Positions 10,031 through 23,900 of a stretch of DNA of 64,000 nucleotides are shown piece by piece. This DNA comes from Culex pipiens pallens. Lineage: Eukaryota > Arthropoda > Insecta > Diptera > Culicidae. Positions within the stretch are counted from its first letter, which is position 1. The number at the start of each line of letters is the position of its first letter. The notes beneath the pieces were generated by a model. That model worked only from the letters and a program-made list of their open reading frames with translations. It was not told the DNA's origin and did not search any database. The translations under genes were made by a program, and so were the position numbers. The stretch spans positions 125,520,176 to 125,584,175 of the forward strand of contig NC_068939.1 in the NCBI RefSeq assembly GCF_016801865.2. Reading direction: 5' to 3'.

Positions 10031-11941
10031 AGAGCAATTCCAGCTCAAATCAGGATTTTTCCGGTACTTTTGTACCCGACCCTCTCCGATTTCAACAAAA
10101 CTTTGTAGACATGTTTTCCTAGGCCTATATAAGTCATTTTTGTGAATATGGAGCCAATAGTACTCGAAAATAACACTTGAGAAGGGCGTAAGGTATTTAA
10201 ATATTTTTGTATTTTGTAATTTAAAAATTAAAGTATCTTGAAGCCGTTGCGTCGTATCAAAAAGTAGTCAAAGACAAACTTGTAGGAAATTGGACAGGCC
10301 TTTTGAAAAAAACAAACTTAATCCACTTATGTGAATGATGCCTTCCTCACTTTTTACCAACAATGGGTAATATGAGTGGTTTGGACACATATTTCAGCTA
10401 TTTTTGTTAGAACCAGAAAAATAAGTAAACAGATATAACTTAAGTGGTCATAACTCGAGACAGGGATGCCAGATTATCAATGTTGTGGACTCGTTGGAAA
10501 GGTCTTTCGATTACCTAACAAACGATGGGGGGATGGATCTAGACATCGTTTGCATACATTTAATTGAGATCCGGCTTCAAAAAAGTACAAAAATATCACT
10601 TAAGTGGTTATAACTCGAGACAAGGTTGCCAGATCTTCAATGTTGTGGACTCATTGGAAAGGTCTCTCGATTACCTAACCAACGATGGGTCGGATGATGG
10701 ATCCGGACATCGTTCACATGCATATAAATGAGATCCGGATATATGTGAAAACACATTTTTATACATAACTTTTGAACTAGTTATCGCAACTTCAAACAAT
10801 TCAATAGTGATGTATGGGACCCTATACCAAGTCGATTGCATTTGGTTTGGTCAAAATCAGTTCAGCCAGTGCTGAGAAAACTCAGTGAGAAACACACTGG
10901 GGAAGATACAGTGGTTTTAAAAATAAAAATGTTTAAAAAATAGGTTTTTTTTGTGGTTTTTGGCAATTTCTATATGACAGACATGGTTTTTCTGTCTCGT
11001 AAATATTTTTACCGGAAAGCTCGTCCCATTTCCCATAAGTTGCCTTTGGCAGTTTTTCAATTTGACTTGTCTTATTATTTACGTAAGCTTGTTTACTATC
11101 CAGGTTTCTACCACACTGAAAAAAATATTCTATTTACAGTTATGAGCAATGTAATCAAACTTATATCTCTAAGCCCATACATTTAATTGAAATGCTGTCA
11201 AAGACAAACTTATGGGAAATGGGACGAGCTTTCCTATAAAAATATTTACGAGACAGAAAACACATATAGAAATTGCCAAAAACCACCAAAAAACCTATTT
11301 TTTCAACATTTTTATTTTTAAAACCGCTGTATCTTCCCAAGGATTGACCTTAGGGCAATGGTCAATATGGAGACTTTTATGTTAAATTGTCTGGGGAATC
11401 GATTCCCCTATCGATTCTGAAAAAAATTGACGTTTAGACCACTTTTCAAATAACAGTTGTAGTAAATGATTTTTATATTTTTTTAGGAGAGACATACCAT
11501 CTTGCATTTTTCGTGAGTCTTTTTGTAACATTTTAGGCTATTTCCTCAAAAACTTTGAGCGAAAAAAAATCGTGACATCACCATCAAATTTAACTTTTAA
11601 TCTTCAAAACTGAAAAATCTCATAGATGTGGCGTGTATTTTTGTTTCAGTTTTTTTTTTAATTTCAGAAAGCCCGTCCAATTTCCTACAAGTTTGTTTTT
11701 GACCACTTTTTGGTACGATTCAACGGCTTCGAGATACAGTAATTTTTAAATTGCAAAATACAAAAATATTTAAATACCTTGCGCCCTTCTCAAATGTTAT
11801 TTTCGAGTACTATTTGGCTCCATTTACACAAAAATGGCTTATATAGACCTAGGATAACATGTCTACAAAGTTTCATTGAAATCGGAGAGGGTCGGGCACA
11901 AAAGTACCAGAAAAATTCCTGATTTGAGCTGGAATTGCTCT
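10031..11941. mobile_element. Nested foldback element with two concentric inverted repeats
   Basis: The outer arms, about 10031-10310 and 11665-11941, are reverse complements at roughly 90% by eye and begin GAGCAATTCCAGCTCAAATC. A second inverted pair lies inside, about 10902-11060 and 11190-11345, sharing GCTCGTCCCATTTCCCATAA and ATTTTTATTTTTAAA-type sequence. A fragment of the 164-bp-unit repeat family sits between the left outer and left inner arms. No clear target-site duplication or transposase ORF was found, so the class is unknown. Confidence 0.65.
10317..10900 (+). repeat. 164-bp-unit mobile repeat family, copy 1 (partial)
   Basis: It begins with the family end CTTAATCCACTTATGTG and the GCCTTCCTCAC box. 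It carries about two diverged units (CTCGAGACAGGGATGCCAGA ... ACGATGGG ... GATCCGG) and the unique tail resembling TACATAACTTTTGAACTA. The distal GTGAGGAAGGC terminus is missing. Confidence 0.75.
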
Positions 11942-12017
11942 TTAGAAGTTAATAAAATTATCGTTAACGATAACGACAGTTCAATCGTTCCCGTTGGTCA
12001 TTCGACGGTCATGATTA

Positions 12018-12971
12018 GGGGAAAGTGGGGCAAGTATAACAAGCTAAGGAAATGCTTGTTATAAACCATTAAAAACGTTAAAAATCTGTTGGATTTTTAA
12101 ATAATCATCTTGTTCCAGGTCTTGACTAATACTTTGATAGAACGAGTTTTTAAAAAAATCCAGTTTTTTAATGAAAAAAATTGATTTTAAAAATTTTGAT
12201 TTTCCGTACGTTCTACTCAACTAGTGGGGCAAGACGAACAACCCGTTGGGGCAAGAGGAACAATGCATGAAACAACATGTTAATTTGCTTACAATTGAAC
12301 TCTTATCACTTAGATATATCAGATTAGAATGTATTTGAAACGTATCTTTCATTTTTAGATTAAATAATATTATTTTCCTGAAAATAAGATCGTTTTTACG
12401 AAAAAAATTATTGCTGTGATGAAAAAAACTAAATTTTCATAATATCACTGTATTTTGCATGGACAATTTTTTGAACAATTGTTTTTCAGTTTTTAAGTTA
12501 TTTTATGTATTTATTTCTCAATCAAATATGTTGTTGCAGCAATTCGTTTTTTTTCTTTCATACTAAAAATCCATGTGGTACACTTGCCCCACCTGAACAA
12601 GATTTTTTAAAAGCTCTCAACAAAAATAACCAAAAGTTAAATCATACTTTAAAATAACTGCATGTCATTGGTAGGGACAATACTGATCTAAGAAAAATAG
12701 CAGTTTGATAAAATGAGCCATAAAACGAACCCCAAGCCTTATTTTGTACTTTCCAAATATTATAAGAAAACAAAGGTTTTGAAAAAAAAAATCATTAAAT
12801 CTTATGTCCCGGGTCGTTTACGTCGTGATGGCGGTTATGTGTTAGTAGAATCAGCTAATTGCAATGCTAGCAACAATTCCTCTTATTGGAAATAATCAAA
12901 ATTGTAAAAATTACTTCCGTATGAGCGATTGTTCCTCTTGCCCCATATGGTCGTCTTGCCCCACCTTCCCC
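12018..12971. mobile_element. TA-flanked non-autonomous DNA element (GGGGAAAGTGGGGCAAG ends)
   Basis: The termini GGGGAAAGTGGGGCAAG and CTTGCCCCACCTTCCCC are inverted repeats with one mismatch and are flanked by TA (12016-12017, 12972-12973). Variants of the terminal word (GGGGCAAGAGGAACAATG, CACTTGCCCCACC, GTTCCTCTTGCCCC) recur inside, as subterminal transposase sites often do. There is no credible transposase. A TA duplication suggests the Tc1/mariner group, but this is an inference. Confidence 0.65.
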
Positions 12972-12992
12972 TAATTGAGAAAATCATTTCGA

Positions 12993-13297
12993 TGTCGTCG
13001 TGCTATCTTGTCGCACCTGCCATTTCGACGTTCCGAGAAAAACGCGTTTTAATGTTTGAACTTAAATAAACAATAGCACGCAATGTAAACAATAACAAAC
13101 TATTTTTGTTTGGATGACCATTATGTGCATTGTACCGAAGTTTCGTTGAAGTTGTTTGCTGGAGTCCCGAGTTGTAATTACAAATGTTTACGGTAATCGA
13201 ACTTGTACGTGCGTCAAACGCGTTCTGACCTGAAATCCCTTTGGCCAGTTGTCGCACTTACATCAATTTTCAGGGAGTGACAAGATAGCACGACAAG
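12993..13297. mobile_element. Small inverted-repeat element
   Basis: GTCGTGCTATCTTGTC at about 12997-13012 recurs inverted as GACAAGATAGCACGAC at about 13279-13294, enclosing some 265 bp. It is consistent with a short MITE directly next to the 12018-12971 element. The target duplication was not resolved. Confidence 0.5.
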
Positions 13298-14556
13298 ATT
13301 GAAACTACTTTCATATGTAAAGTGAGAAAAATGCACGGAGTTTATTCGGATTTCGTTGAATATAACAAAATCAGATCATCGATTTCCAAATTTTAAGCTT
13401 TTAAGTTCTCTGTAAACTGTTGTTCGTATTCAAACTTTAGATTCGATTTGACCATGAAATACGTCACTTTGTTGGGAAGGAGGATGGTTTTTTTCACAAG
13501 CGTGAAATAGTTTGTTCAAGGAACGTTTATTTCGCCAAAGTTTGTCGAAATATTCTCTCAAACTTGAAATTGATACGACCTTTTGCTCAGTTCTTTTTTC
13601 ATAATATTTCCAACTGTGTCCAAGAACAATTCAACAACTCCACCACCATCTCCAGCTGATCGCCCCATCACAACAACAGCTGCTGCTGTTACGCTCCACG
13701 AGTGAAAGTGATCCACCGCGTGAATCCCCAGCTCGTTCTATCTCGACTCAGCGGACCAGACCAGACCTGTTGGGCCTCGGGGGGTACTTCACGGATCGTT
13801 ACCGTCACCAGCATTCAAATCGAACGTATCAGCCCCCGGCGGGCATTATTACCACCAGCAGGTTGATCCATAGATCACGCCGGCATCACATTTGCATTGT
13901 TGTTTCAGGGGAGGGGGGGATTTGGAAAGGCACCGTCAGATCTTCACGAAGAGTGCCAATTTGTAACCCGCGCGGTTGTCTTTTGGAACTTCCCGGCTCT
14001 TTACAAAGCGTGTGCTGATTGAAGTATTGCTGCAGGTGGCAAATCGTTTTGTGATATGTGGTTGGTTGAGGATTGGAATGGAAATTACGACCAGATCATT
14101 TCGAACTGAAGAGCTTGAGACTTATGACAGCTGATGAAGAAGCTACCCTTTTTTGTCGGGGTTCAACGAGAAGGGATGGCAAAGTTGAAAGGTATACGAA
14201 ATCATGTTTTTTTTTTCGTGTGATGTAAGTGAGGAGGACTGTAGTAATCAGTGATTGCAAGTGAATGGACTGAAACATGGTGTCAGTTGGTGATTGGTCT
14301 TACGAAACAGAATCAGTTTAGAAAGCTTGTTAAAACTAGGACAAATCCATGGAGTAGCTATAAGACAAGATCAAAAAGAGGTCGACAAGACAAGAGTTAA
14401 AGATAAAAATCAAAGTCTAGAATTCTGGATAAGAGACCAAAACAATAGACTAAGACAAAAGACCAAGATAAAAGACCAAGAAAAGATACCAATACAAGAC
14501 ATCAGGCCAAGATCAATATTCACTATTTTTTCCCTTTTCCCCTCTCATTTTTCCAG
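13298..14556. other. Region 5' of the first modelled exon
   Basis: 13600-14030 is GC-richer unique-looking sequence (CAACAACAGCTGCTGCTGTT and similar) that could hold a 5' UTR exon or control region of the downstream gene. 14290-14520 is a purine-rich degenerate repeat of AAGACCAAGATAAAA-like words. 14521-14556 is a pyrimidine tract ending in AG, the acceptor of the exon at 14557. I could not identify a transcription start. Confidence 0.4.
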
Positions 14557-14937
14557 ATGCGAAAACTGCGTGAGCCCGAGCCATGTAGCGGAACAGTCAG
14601 CAAGAGCACTAGCCACAGCAGCATCCAGTCGTCTGTCTGTGAAGAGGAGCTGGAACAGCATAATGCTGAAACTGACCGGGTAGCGGCCGTACGATCCACG
14701 GGCAAATCTGCAACGACGACTACGGCGACCTTCTGCTGCAAATGCTCTCCTGCTGCTGCGGCGGCGATAAATTGCTCCACTCCGGAAGTGACGACGACAA
14801 CAAAGACTACCAGCGCCAGTCGAGTCGATGAACGGCAGGCAAATACAACGAATATTGTTTACTGTAGCAATGGTAGCAACGTAGAACTAGGATTAGACAC
14901 GACGACGTGTGGCGATGACAGTAGCAGTAGGTCGAAG
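14557..14937 (+). CDS. Coiled-coil gene, exon 1 of model (N-terminal, 127 aa)
   Basis: The exon starts with ATG immediately after a strong acceptor (a C/T tract, then CAG) and ends at AAG|GTGGGT, giving a 127-codon phase-0 exon. The product is low complexity, rich in Ser, Thr and Ala, with a Cys pair (FCCKC), and no domain is recognised. Because the ATG abuts the splice acceptor, the upstream exon may be purely 5' UTR or the frame may extend upstream. An alternative start is the Met at 15260 in the next exon. Moderately sure it is coding. Confidence 0.6.
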
Positions 14938-17900
14938 GTGGGTAAAACCTAGAACCATCATGTTCTCAACTTACAATCCACTACCAATAGTTTCTATGCC
15001 GGAATATCTAGCTTTTAATGTGATTAACAAGAACAAAATACTATTTAAAACTGTTTGAAAAGGGAATTTAATAGATTGTTTACAAAAAATTCCATTGGAT
15101 CTATTTTGGACCCAACGGTTCACTGCTGTCAATAAGCCTGAGTATTGCTACGCTCCGCAAGCTGAACTGAAGTTGAACTGTTGCTCAAAATGTTGAAGTT
15201 TTGATGTTTGAAAAAATTAACAAAAAACTTGTCTTTTCCAGCCACACGAATCACGAACAATGGAAGCTCACAACGACGTCGAATCGCAACCTGCTTCTGC
15301 TAGTGTTAGATTAAGTGAACCAAGTGTACACCCGAGAACGGCAATCATGACCACCGCAATGCGACAGCTGTCGACGGTTTCGGACGCCGATTCGGCCATT
15401 TCGTCGGCACCGGCCTCGCTCAGCCCGCAACCCACCAGCTGTCCAAATTCGCCCGAAGTTTGGCGCGCACATCCCGGCCATGATCACCAGCAGCAGCAGC
15501 AGCAGCAACTCCATCTGCAATCGCTGCGCGATCAAAGCCAACTGGCGGAGATCAAGCTGGAGCTGGACCGGATGCAGGCCAAGTACGACCTGCTGAGTGC
15601 CGATTACGGCAAAGCCAAAGATCAGATCGACACTCTTGAGAGGGAACTGCTGGAGGTTGGTACCGATCAACACGTGTTTACGAAAGAATCTCTCCACGAT
15701 CAACCACACTAAACACACTCTCTCTCTCTCACTTTTAGACGACGCAGAGTGCGCGCGAGAGGGTCAAGCTGGCCGACCGGATCGAGTACCTGGAGCAGCG
15801 CGAGGAGAGTCTGCTCCGCGAGAGCCACGAGTTGCGCGAGCAGAATGAACTGCTCGAATTCCGGATCATCGAGCTGGAGGAGAGCCACGATAAGGTAGGT
15901 GAATTGCGAGCGGGTGAAACAGACGATCGCGGAGTCGTGTTGGTCGTGGGTGATGCGATGCGATGAATTGGGGGTTGGTGCCACGGCTAGTGTCTTGGCT
16001 GAAGTTATGAGAGAAGAGTGGGTGGAAAATCGAGCAGTGGCAGGGGTTCTCATATTGTAATTTGTAATTGATTGGAAACGATAGTAGATGTAGTAGATTT
16101 ATAGTAGATGTTTTATCGCACACTTGACGGCCGCTTGACAAAAGCCTTGCCGCCTATTTCATCGATCTTTTAGTAGACTGAATTTAGTAAAAAACTAAAA
16201 GTACACCATAAATTAAAAAAAACTGCAATGACCAATTCCAATGCAATTCTTCCTAAAATCAGATTAATACTAATTTACATAAATTTTTATGATCCAATCT
16301 CAGCCCAAACTCTGAATATTTTTTTTTTTAATTTGGATTGTCCACGCTCCATAAAAACAAGATTTTATTTGTGTGGAAATTGTGGTTTGTCCCTATTCTA
16401 ACCTATAACTTGCCGAATATACCAAGTCGAAATCCCTTCACAAGATACAGATATTCAAATATGTGCCGTGCATAACACTTTACTCTGGACAGATCCCAAA
16501 TTTGTATGGAGACTTTAACGCAGGCCTGCCCAACATCCGGCCCGTGAAGTCGTTTCATCCGGCCCGCGATGGTTTTTCAAAATTGTTTTGAGATCACATT
16601 TTTACATGTAGTAGAGCGGGGCAAAGGTGCGAACTATGCGGGGCAAATTGATTTTTTAGTTATTTTTTGTGTAAAAGTTAACTTTTAATCAAGTTTTCAA
16701 TTGCTAGTTGTTTTTTTACCCCGAATGAAGAAAATTTTATGGTATAGTAACTTATTTAAGCTAAGTAGTACTTATATAACTAAAGTTTCATTTTTTTTTA
16801 TTTTGGCAGAAATACTATTTTTAGTGATTTTGAATCAATACCATCTAATCTAATCTAATCTAATCGAACACAAGCGCAGCCAGTCCGAAGAAAGCATCCG
16901 GGAAGAACTTATGGTTAGAGTGATTTTGAATCAATACCATCAGAAATAAAAGTTATCCAATATGTTTGAATTTTTTTTCCCGGAAAAATGTATGGAAATT
17001 TGAAAAATTATGGCAAATTAAGAAGAAGAGAAATTATTTTGTAAATTTCAAATATTAGAACCCGAACATGAGCTTTTTAGGTTTAAATTAAGCATTAAAA
17101 AGGCTGGTGCACACCTTTGCCCCGTGCGCACTTTTGCCCCGTACTACTCTATTATATTTTTTTTTTATTAGGAACATTTAGTATTTTTTTTTTTGGTTTT
17201 GTTATTAAGAGGCAGTATTTGTAGATTTTGCTCGGTTTGTTCTAGAGGTCGTATCAATGTGGCCCGATTTGGATTAAACTTTCAGCGTTTTTTTATCTAT
17301 ACATGAGATGAACTCATGCCAAATATGAACCCTCTACAACAAAGAGAAGTGGGGTAAATCTGGCATTGAAGTTTGAGGTCCAAAAAAACATGAAAAAATT
17401 ATAAAATTGCTCCTGCGAAGTTGTTGTCTTCTTATTCTTAAATTGTCAAACTTACGGACCCAATCCTGCAACAATGTGATTGTAAAAATATCAAACTTTG
17501 TTGTAAATTACTCAGTGGACAGTACTTTAGGGGATGAATAAAAAAAATATTTCGATAGTACCCGTAGTTTTGAAGATACTAAAATGTCTGTAACAAAAAT
17601 CTGGGTGCAAAAGCTCTGGTTGATGTGCATCGTTAAATGTTGCTAATCAAACGTATTATTTGGATCTTGCCTTTGTATTTTTGGAAAAATATATTTGTTA
17701 ATGATCAAACATTCTTAATGCTTGAATTCTTATTATTGCTTAGTTGATATTTTCAAAATAAACTATTAAACTGAAAAACTATCTTAATCCACCTATGTGG
17801 TTGATGCCTTCCTCACTTTTTACCAACAATGAGTAATATGAGTGGTATGGACACATATTTTAGCTATTTTTTAAGATCCAGAAAAATAAGCAAATAGATA

Positions 17901-20900
17901 TTATTTAAGTGGTCATAACTCGAGACAGGGTTGCCAGATTATCAATGTTGTGGACTCGTTGAAAAGGGTTTTCAATTACCTAATCAACGATGGGTCGGAT
18001 GATGGATCCGGACATCGTTTGCATAGATTTAATTGAGATCCGGCTTCAAAAAAGTACATAAATATCACTTAAGTGGTCATAACTCGAGACAGGGTTGCCA
18101 GATCTTCAATGTTGTGGACTCGTTGGAAAGGTCTCTCGATTATCTAACCAACGATGGGTTGGGTGATGGATCCGGACATGCTGGACAATATTTTGAAAAG
18201 ATTACAATATGTCTCAAAATAAGTTAAGTAAAAATATCACTTTTTTAGAAGGTGATTCAAACTCACCGTAGAATTCAAAGAAAAAAAAATCGTTTTGACT
18301 TACACACATATTCCTGAAAAGCAGGGCTGCGGAGTCAGGTCATATTTCAAGCAACTCCGATTCCGACTCCGACTCCGGCTTTCTGAGTTAAGCCGACTCC
18401 GACTCCGACTCCAGCTTTCCACAAATTGTTGACTCCGACTCCGACTCCGACTCCTACACCTAATCTGTATTTTAAAAATTAAAAAAAAATGATTTAATCA
18501 CATCACTCACTTTTCAGTTCATACCTGCGCGAATACTGTAAACCGGGGTGACATTTATGTTCGGGGTGTTTTGCATTTTGCAATTGATAAATACGAATTA
18601 TATATACAAACAGAATGGTATGGAACTATATTAAGCTTGGTAGATAAGTGTTCGTTGTTCAAAGTTCAATGTTTTCAGCGTTAATGAAACAAAAATCAAA
18701 AATATCTTCAGATTTCAACGCACTTTCAGCACACCAATTTTCAAAGTAAATTTGAATTTTGTTGTTTAAAAAATTAGAACTTTTCATTTGACTTCTTTAA
18801 ATTTACACTCATTTTTCTTAACTTAATTAACTAATTTTTATTTGTACTTTTTTTTAATGAAATATTAAAAGATGAAGGCTACTTTCTTTCGATCGATTTG
18901 ATATATCAAATAAATTTGCATACTTTTTGGCTGAAATTTTAAAGACAGTAACACATCAAAGATACCCTGGTTTTGAAATAAACAATTTTCAAAGTAACAA
19001 TTTTTTAAAGCTTTTTTGAATTTATTTGAGAAGACGTACATGGACATTGTGTGATCATGAGACAATTCTAATATTTGGAAAATAAATAAAATTATTTCAA
19101 TTATTGATCCTTGCACTGTAACTTGGATTTGGCCCGCACTTTTCTCTCGCACTTTTGACAACAAAATTTCTAAAAACTAGGCAACCAGCAGTTGTTTATT
19201 TACATTTCCAGTCGCAGTTTCCACCAAACTGGACATTCGCACTTTAAAATTGCGATTGACAGGTGAGCAACATCGGCTCGCTTTGATCATTTTTTGAGAA
19301 AATCAAAATTTCTCAAGCCAGTTTGACAAGTCGCAATAGTGCGATCGATAGCAATAATTTAGTGCGAAGTCCAAGTTAGTGAGAATTGCGCAATATATCT
19401 CCCAGATTTAAGGCATTTAAAAAACAAATTTGTTCAACGATATTATTTAAGGATCAAAACTTTAAGAAATTTGTAGAGAAACTGTAAACATTGAGGTCTA
19501 TCTATCCAATAAATTTAATGATTATTACAAAATTTGTTGCAACTTATTTTCGATGTTTTTTGTCAGTTTGAAATTTTTTCAGCAAGACAATTTGATTTAT
19601 TTTTGACAGTTTGTGTAGTAAACAAAGTTCAAGTTTTTGAATATTTTTATACTAAACGTGATATATTTTGAACCCAAACGTAAAGGTGTTATGTGAAATT
19701 GTTGTAACTTACAAAAAATACACTTATCACTCAGCGAATCTTAGTAAATTACAAAAATGTTTACTCATGACACAAACTTGTCTATCCTTGTGTTTTCAAC
19801 TGCGAATAATCACCACAATTGCTCTCTTTCAATCACTACTTTTGTTTTTGTTCCACTAGCCATTTGAAGCATGTTGGAAAACCCTCCAGCAGGTGACAGT
19901 TTCGGTTCACTTCGGGAACATCTTCGAATCGTTTTTAGAAAGTATCCAGCCAGCTTCATCGGAACAGCGGCTTGAACTTGGCCTGACCCGAAATTTTCCC
20001 TCACGTTCCATGTCCGCGATCTAAAAAGCGAAGAGAAATCGATCAAATATATTAGCAATCTGTTCCATATCACCTAAAGATCGATTAAACTCACCTCTAT
20101 GAGCGATTTGCTTGTTTTTATCTTAAGCTGTGGTAGGTTCCGGTCAGTAAACGACACAATTGCAAAAACCTGAACGAAAAATTGATTCCCGCTGCGACGT
20201 GAACCCTTGCTGACGTTTTGACGTTTCACCATTCTGACCGGGGGGATGGCAACCCTATTCCATCCAAAGCAAACTGACAACAGTCTACATTAGCACGGTT
20301 GTCAAATGAGAGCCCACAACAAAAGCACTAGCTGTCAATTGGTAGCCCATAACAAATCATTGTTTGGGTTTTTTATTTTCAAATTTCCGGCAATTCAAAC
20401 GATAAATACCTGAAAAAACACGTGAATTGTGTTGCTGATGCCAAATTCTATCATATCCTTGGAGATTCCATTCCAATGTTGGCTGAAAATTCATATCGAA
20501 AGAAGTGATTTTTCTGTTTACCTTTTTTTGCTTTTTTTCTTTTGATCGATCAAACAGTGCGCCCGTACACTGTGAATCGGCATTACAAATTTTTCAGTTT
20601 GGTTTTACACATTTGCATGGGACTTTTGAGTTTAACCAGGATAACACACTTCGTGTTACCAAAGTAATATGAATAATATTGATTCACAGTGTTTGTTATC
20701 TGAACTTCCAAGATGGCGGCTTCTTCGCTACCCCCTGATTCTGACAAACGTGTTGTGGCTAAGGAGCGTGATATTGGGTTTTATTAGATGTAACATTACA
20801 TCAAATTTGATGCTCCAGACATGTGCATCTAATTAGGCGTGAAGTTAGGTTATTTTTTATGTAATTTTAGGGTACGCAAGATGTAAAGGACCACGAATGG

Positions 20901-23900
20901 GAATTTTATCGATTTACATCAAAATAAACCTAATCTTACATTGAAAAGACGTTTACATGATTTGATAATCGGTTTGATAAAGGATTACGTCAAATGTTAA
21001 ATTCCAAATTTTTTAGTGTGTAATATCTATTTCTTTTCTCAAAAATGTTTTATTTAATTAGCTTTTAAATCAACATTACAACTCCAATACTTCTAACTTA
21101 CGAGAAATTGTCCGAGGATTCCGAATATGACAAAATTGAGACCAAAAAGTGGCGTCTTCTTGGCCTACAGGGCAAAAACTAACGTTGTAAAATGTTTGTT
21201 CTAGAAAAATTGAGAAACTATGAGAAAAACTGCGATTGGCCAAAAAGTTAATACCATAGGCTTATATTCCATGAAATTTCCTATCTTTTGACCCATGGGA
21301 GTATGGGTGTTGGAGGCTGTTGCAAAAAGATATTAAGGTTTTAAAAAAATCCATTTTTGACAGTAATTTGTAAAAGCAAAGAGAAAAGTCAAACCAATCC
21401 TGGATGTCTTTGGCACATTTTGAAGTGCTTCAAAAGACCTTTCGAATGCATCTAAGAGAGTTGGAATTGATGAAGTTTTACGGAAATGCGAGCAATTTTA
21501 AGATTTTTTATGTTTTTTCGACCTCAAACTTTAAAACTTTAAATACAAAAAGTTCATAGATTTGTGAAAAATTTAGAGAGAGAGCTATGTGCGATACAAG
21601 TCTCCCCACTCTCCCGTATGGATACGCCTTTTGAGAATATCTGGTTTCCAAATCGGTTTCATTTGGGGTTGATCATTATAAACAATTAATAAAATTTAAA
21701 TTAAAAGATGTTAGGTACTAAAAGTAATGTTTGTTAGGCCTGATTGCTTGTTGATTTCGAAGTACAGATCTTTTAAAGATACGTTATTCTACCTAATTCA
21801 AGGTTGAGTGTTAGAGAAAAAATATGTTTTTTAAGTCTTTTTGTTGCTCTGTATAACAAAAATAAAAACGGGTTTGAAATCTTAGATTTTACGTTGTAAT
21901 CAAACAGTATCAGTGTCAATGTGTCATTTCTAGAGTTTTTTTTTTTGAATGGGTCCTATAAACATATGAAACACAATAGCTTATAGGTCCTTTTCAATAA
22001 AACAACCTTCAAAATGACTGAAAAAAAAAATTCGGCTGCAAAATTTCACTCAAGTTTGATTGTTTCTAGTTTTCCTTGATCATTCAGCTAATGCTATCAT
22101 GAAATATACACGTTGATCACCACGAACTGCTGGCAAAAACGTTCAACAATCATTCCTAATGATTCTGTAGATCGACCAAAACTGCACAATTAAGTTATGA
22201 CTAATCCACACAAGTCTTGCGCTTAACCTGCAACGCTATCAACTCAAGTCATTTGCGGTTAAACCTACACTTTTCGTCCGTTTCTTAACTCTACCTGCTA
22301 ATGGATGTTTTGGACACATCGACACGGCAGCACAAGAAACCCGCCCTTTTTTGCCAAACTCCGAACTCTAATCTGAATCGGAAACAATTGCCACGAGCCT
22401 GCAGTCATAATTGGAGCAAGTCAAGTGAGTCAGACCGGGCTTCGGCCGGACCACCTGTGCGCGATAAATTCACCGGGTTTCATATTGTTCTGGAGCGCAG
22501 GCCTTTTGACAGACTGGCAAGCTTTAGTAAAACCACTGAGTTTGAGGTTCGGTTGGTCTCTACGAAGTAACCTGAAGGACTTGTTGGCTCGGTTGAAGGT
22601 TTTAGGGGAATCTTGGGATTCTTGAGTTGATTGCAAGAAGCTTCGTAATTTGTGATGTTTGCAAAGTTTTGTTTTGTTTTTAAACCTATTAATTAAACCC
22701 AAGTCTCCCTTGCATTGACTCATAGCACCTCCAAAACTCAACAATTCTCACGTTGCTTAGATATGGCCAGGCCAGACCTTTTGATGTGGCGGCCAGTCAG
22801 CAATCCGTTGAATAAATACTATTACTGGCAAAGTTGGGGGTCCACAATCCTACCACAACCACCACCCTCGCCGTTTTCATTCATAAAAGCTTTCCGAAGG
22901 CTCGAAGAAGTGGTCGGGCAGCTTTTCCAAATGGTTCAACGCGGGTACGCGAGCAGCTGGAGTGGATTTTCAAGAGCGATTCAAATTGAGCATAAAAAAC
23001 TTTTCGCACTCTTTCTTCTACGTGTCTTGGTATGGTGTGGAGAGCTTTTTGAGGCTTTTGATTGGATATATATTTGGATGACTAATGGAATTAAAAAGGC
23101 AAACGGAGATCATAGCTGAATTGGTGCTGCTGCTGCTGCTGCTGGTATAACAATGAATATGCAACCAAGGTCCATTGCCAGCATCACTTATGGATTGGAT
23201 TGGCCTTGATTGTTGAACATTTCGAGTTGGCAATTTGGCTGCAAAGGGTTTGGAGAGAAGGTGTGGATATATTTGGATAATCATCACAGCTTTTGATACG
23301 GTTTAGACGGTATGGTATTGTCTTTTTTGCATTCATGGGATTAAAGTTGTTTTATAATGCTTTTTTTGCAGTTAAATTAGATGCAGATTCAGAGATTAAT
23401 TTTTACTTTTGTGAAAAATATTGATCCTACACGCATTTTTGAAATTTATGTAAATCATTTAAAACATTAAGGCACCAGAGTTGGTAATCGATTTTTTAAA
23501 AGATTTGTTCTAATTGTTTGGGGATCGTTGGAAAGGTTTTGTGTTAACTCATCAAACAATGGATCGCATGATTATTCTGGACATCATTTTTCATCAAAAA
23601 ATCAGAAGTCCGGCCTCAAAAAAGTGTATAATTGACACATAAGTGCTATTAAATTTTAATAGGGTTGTCAGATCTTTAGTCTTTTGAGCTCGTTGGAAGA
23701 GACCTTTTATAATCTTCCGGATTTCAGTCAAAATCGATTTGAACATACATTTTTAAGTACTCTACTAAACTTTATGATTTTCAATAGCGACTTAAAGGAC
23801 AAACCGAATGAGTCCCAAACGGAAAAAAACCGGACATAAAGTGAGAGACAAAAAAATTATTTAAAAAGTCAAGAAGTAACGCCAATGCTAATTTTTACTC

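Noticed and set aside
22715..23119. 134-aa ORF as a gene
   Set aside because: The composition is odd (Trp/Phe-rich), with no domain, no splice context and overlapping ORFs in other frames.
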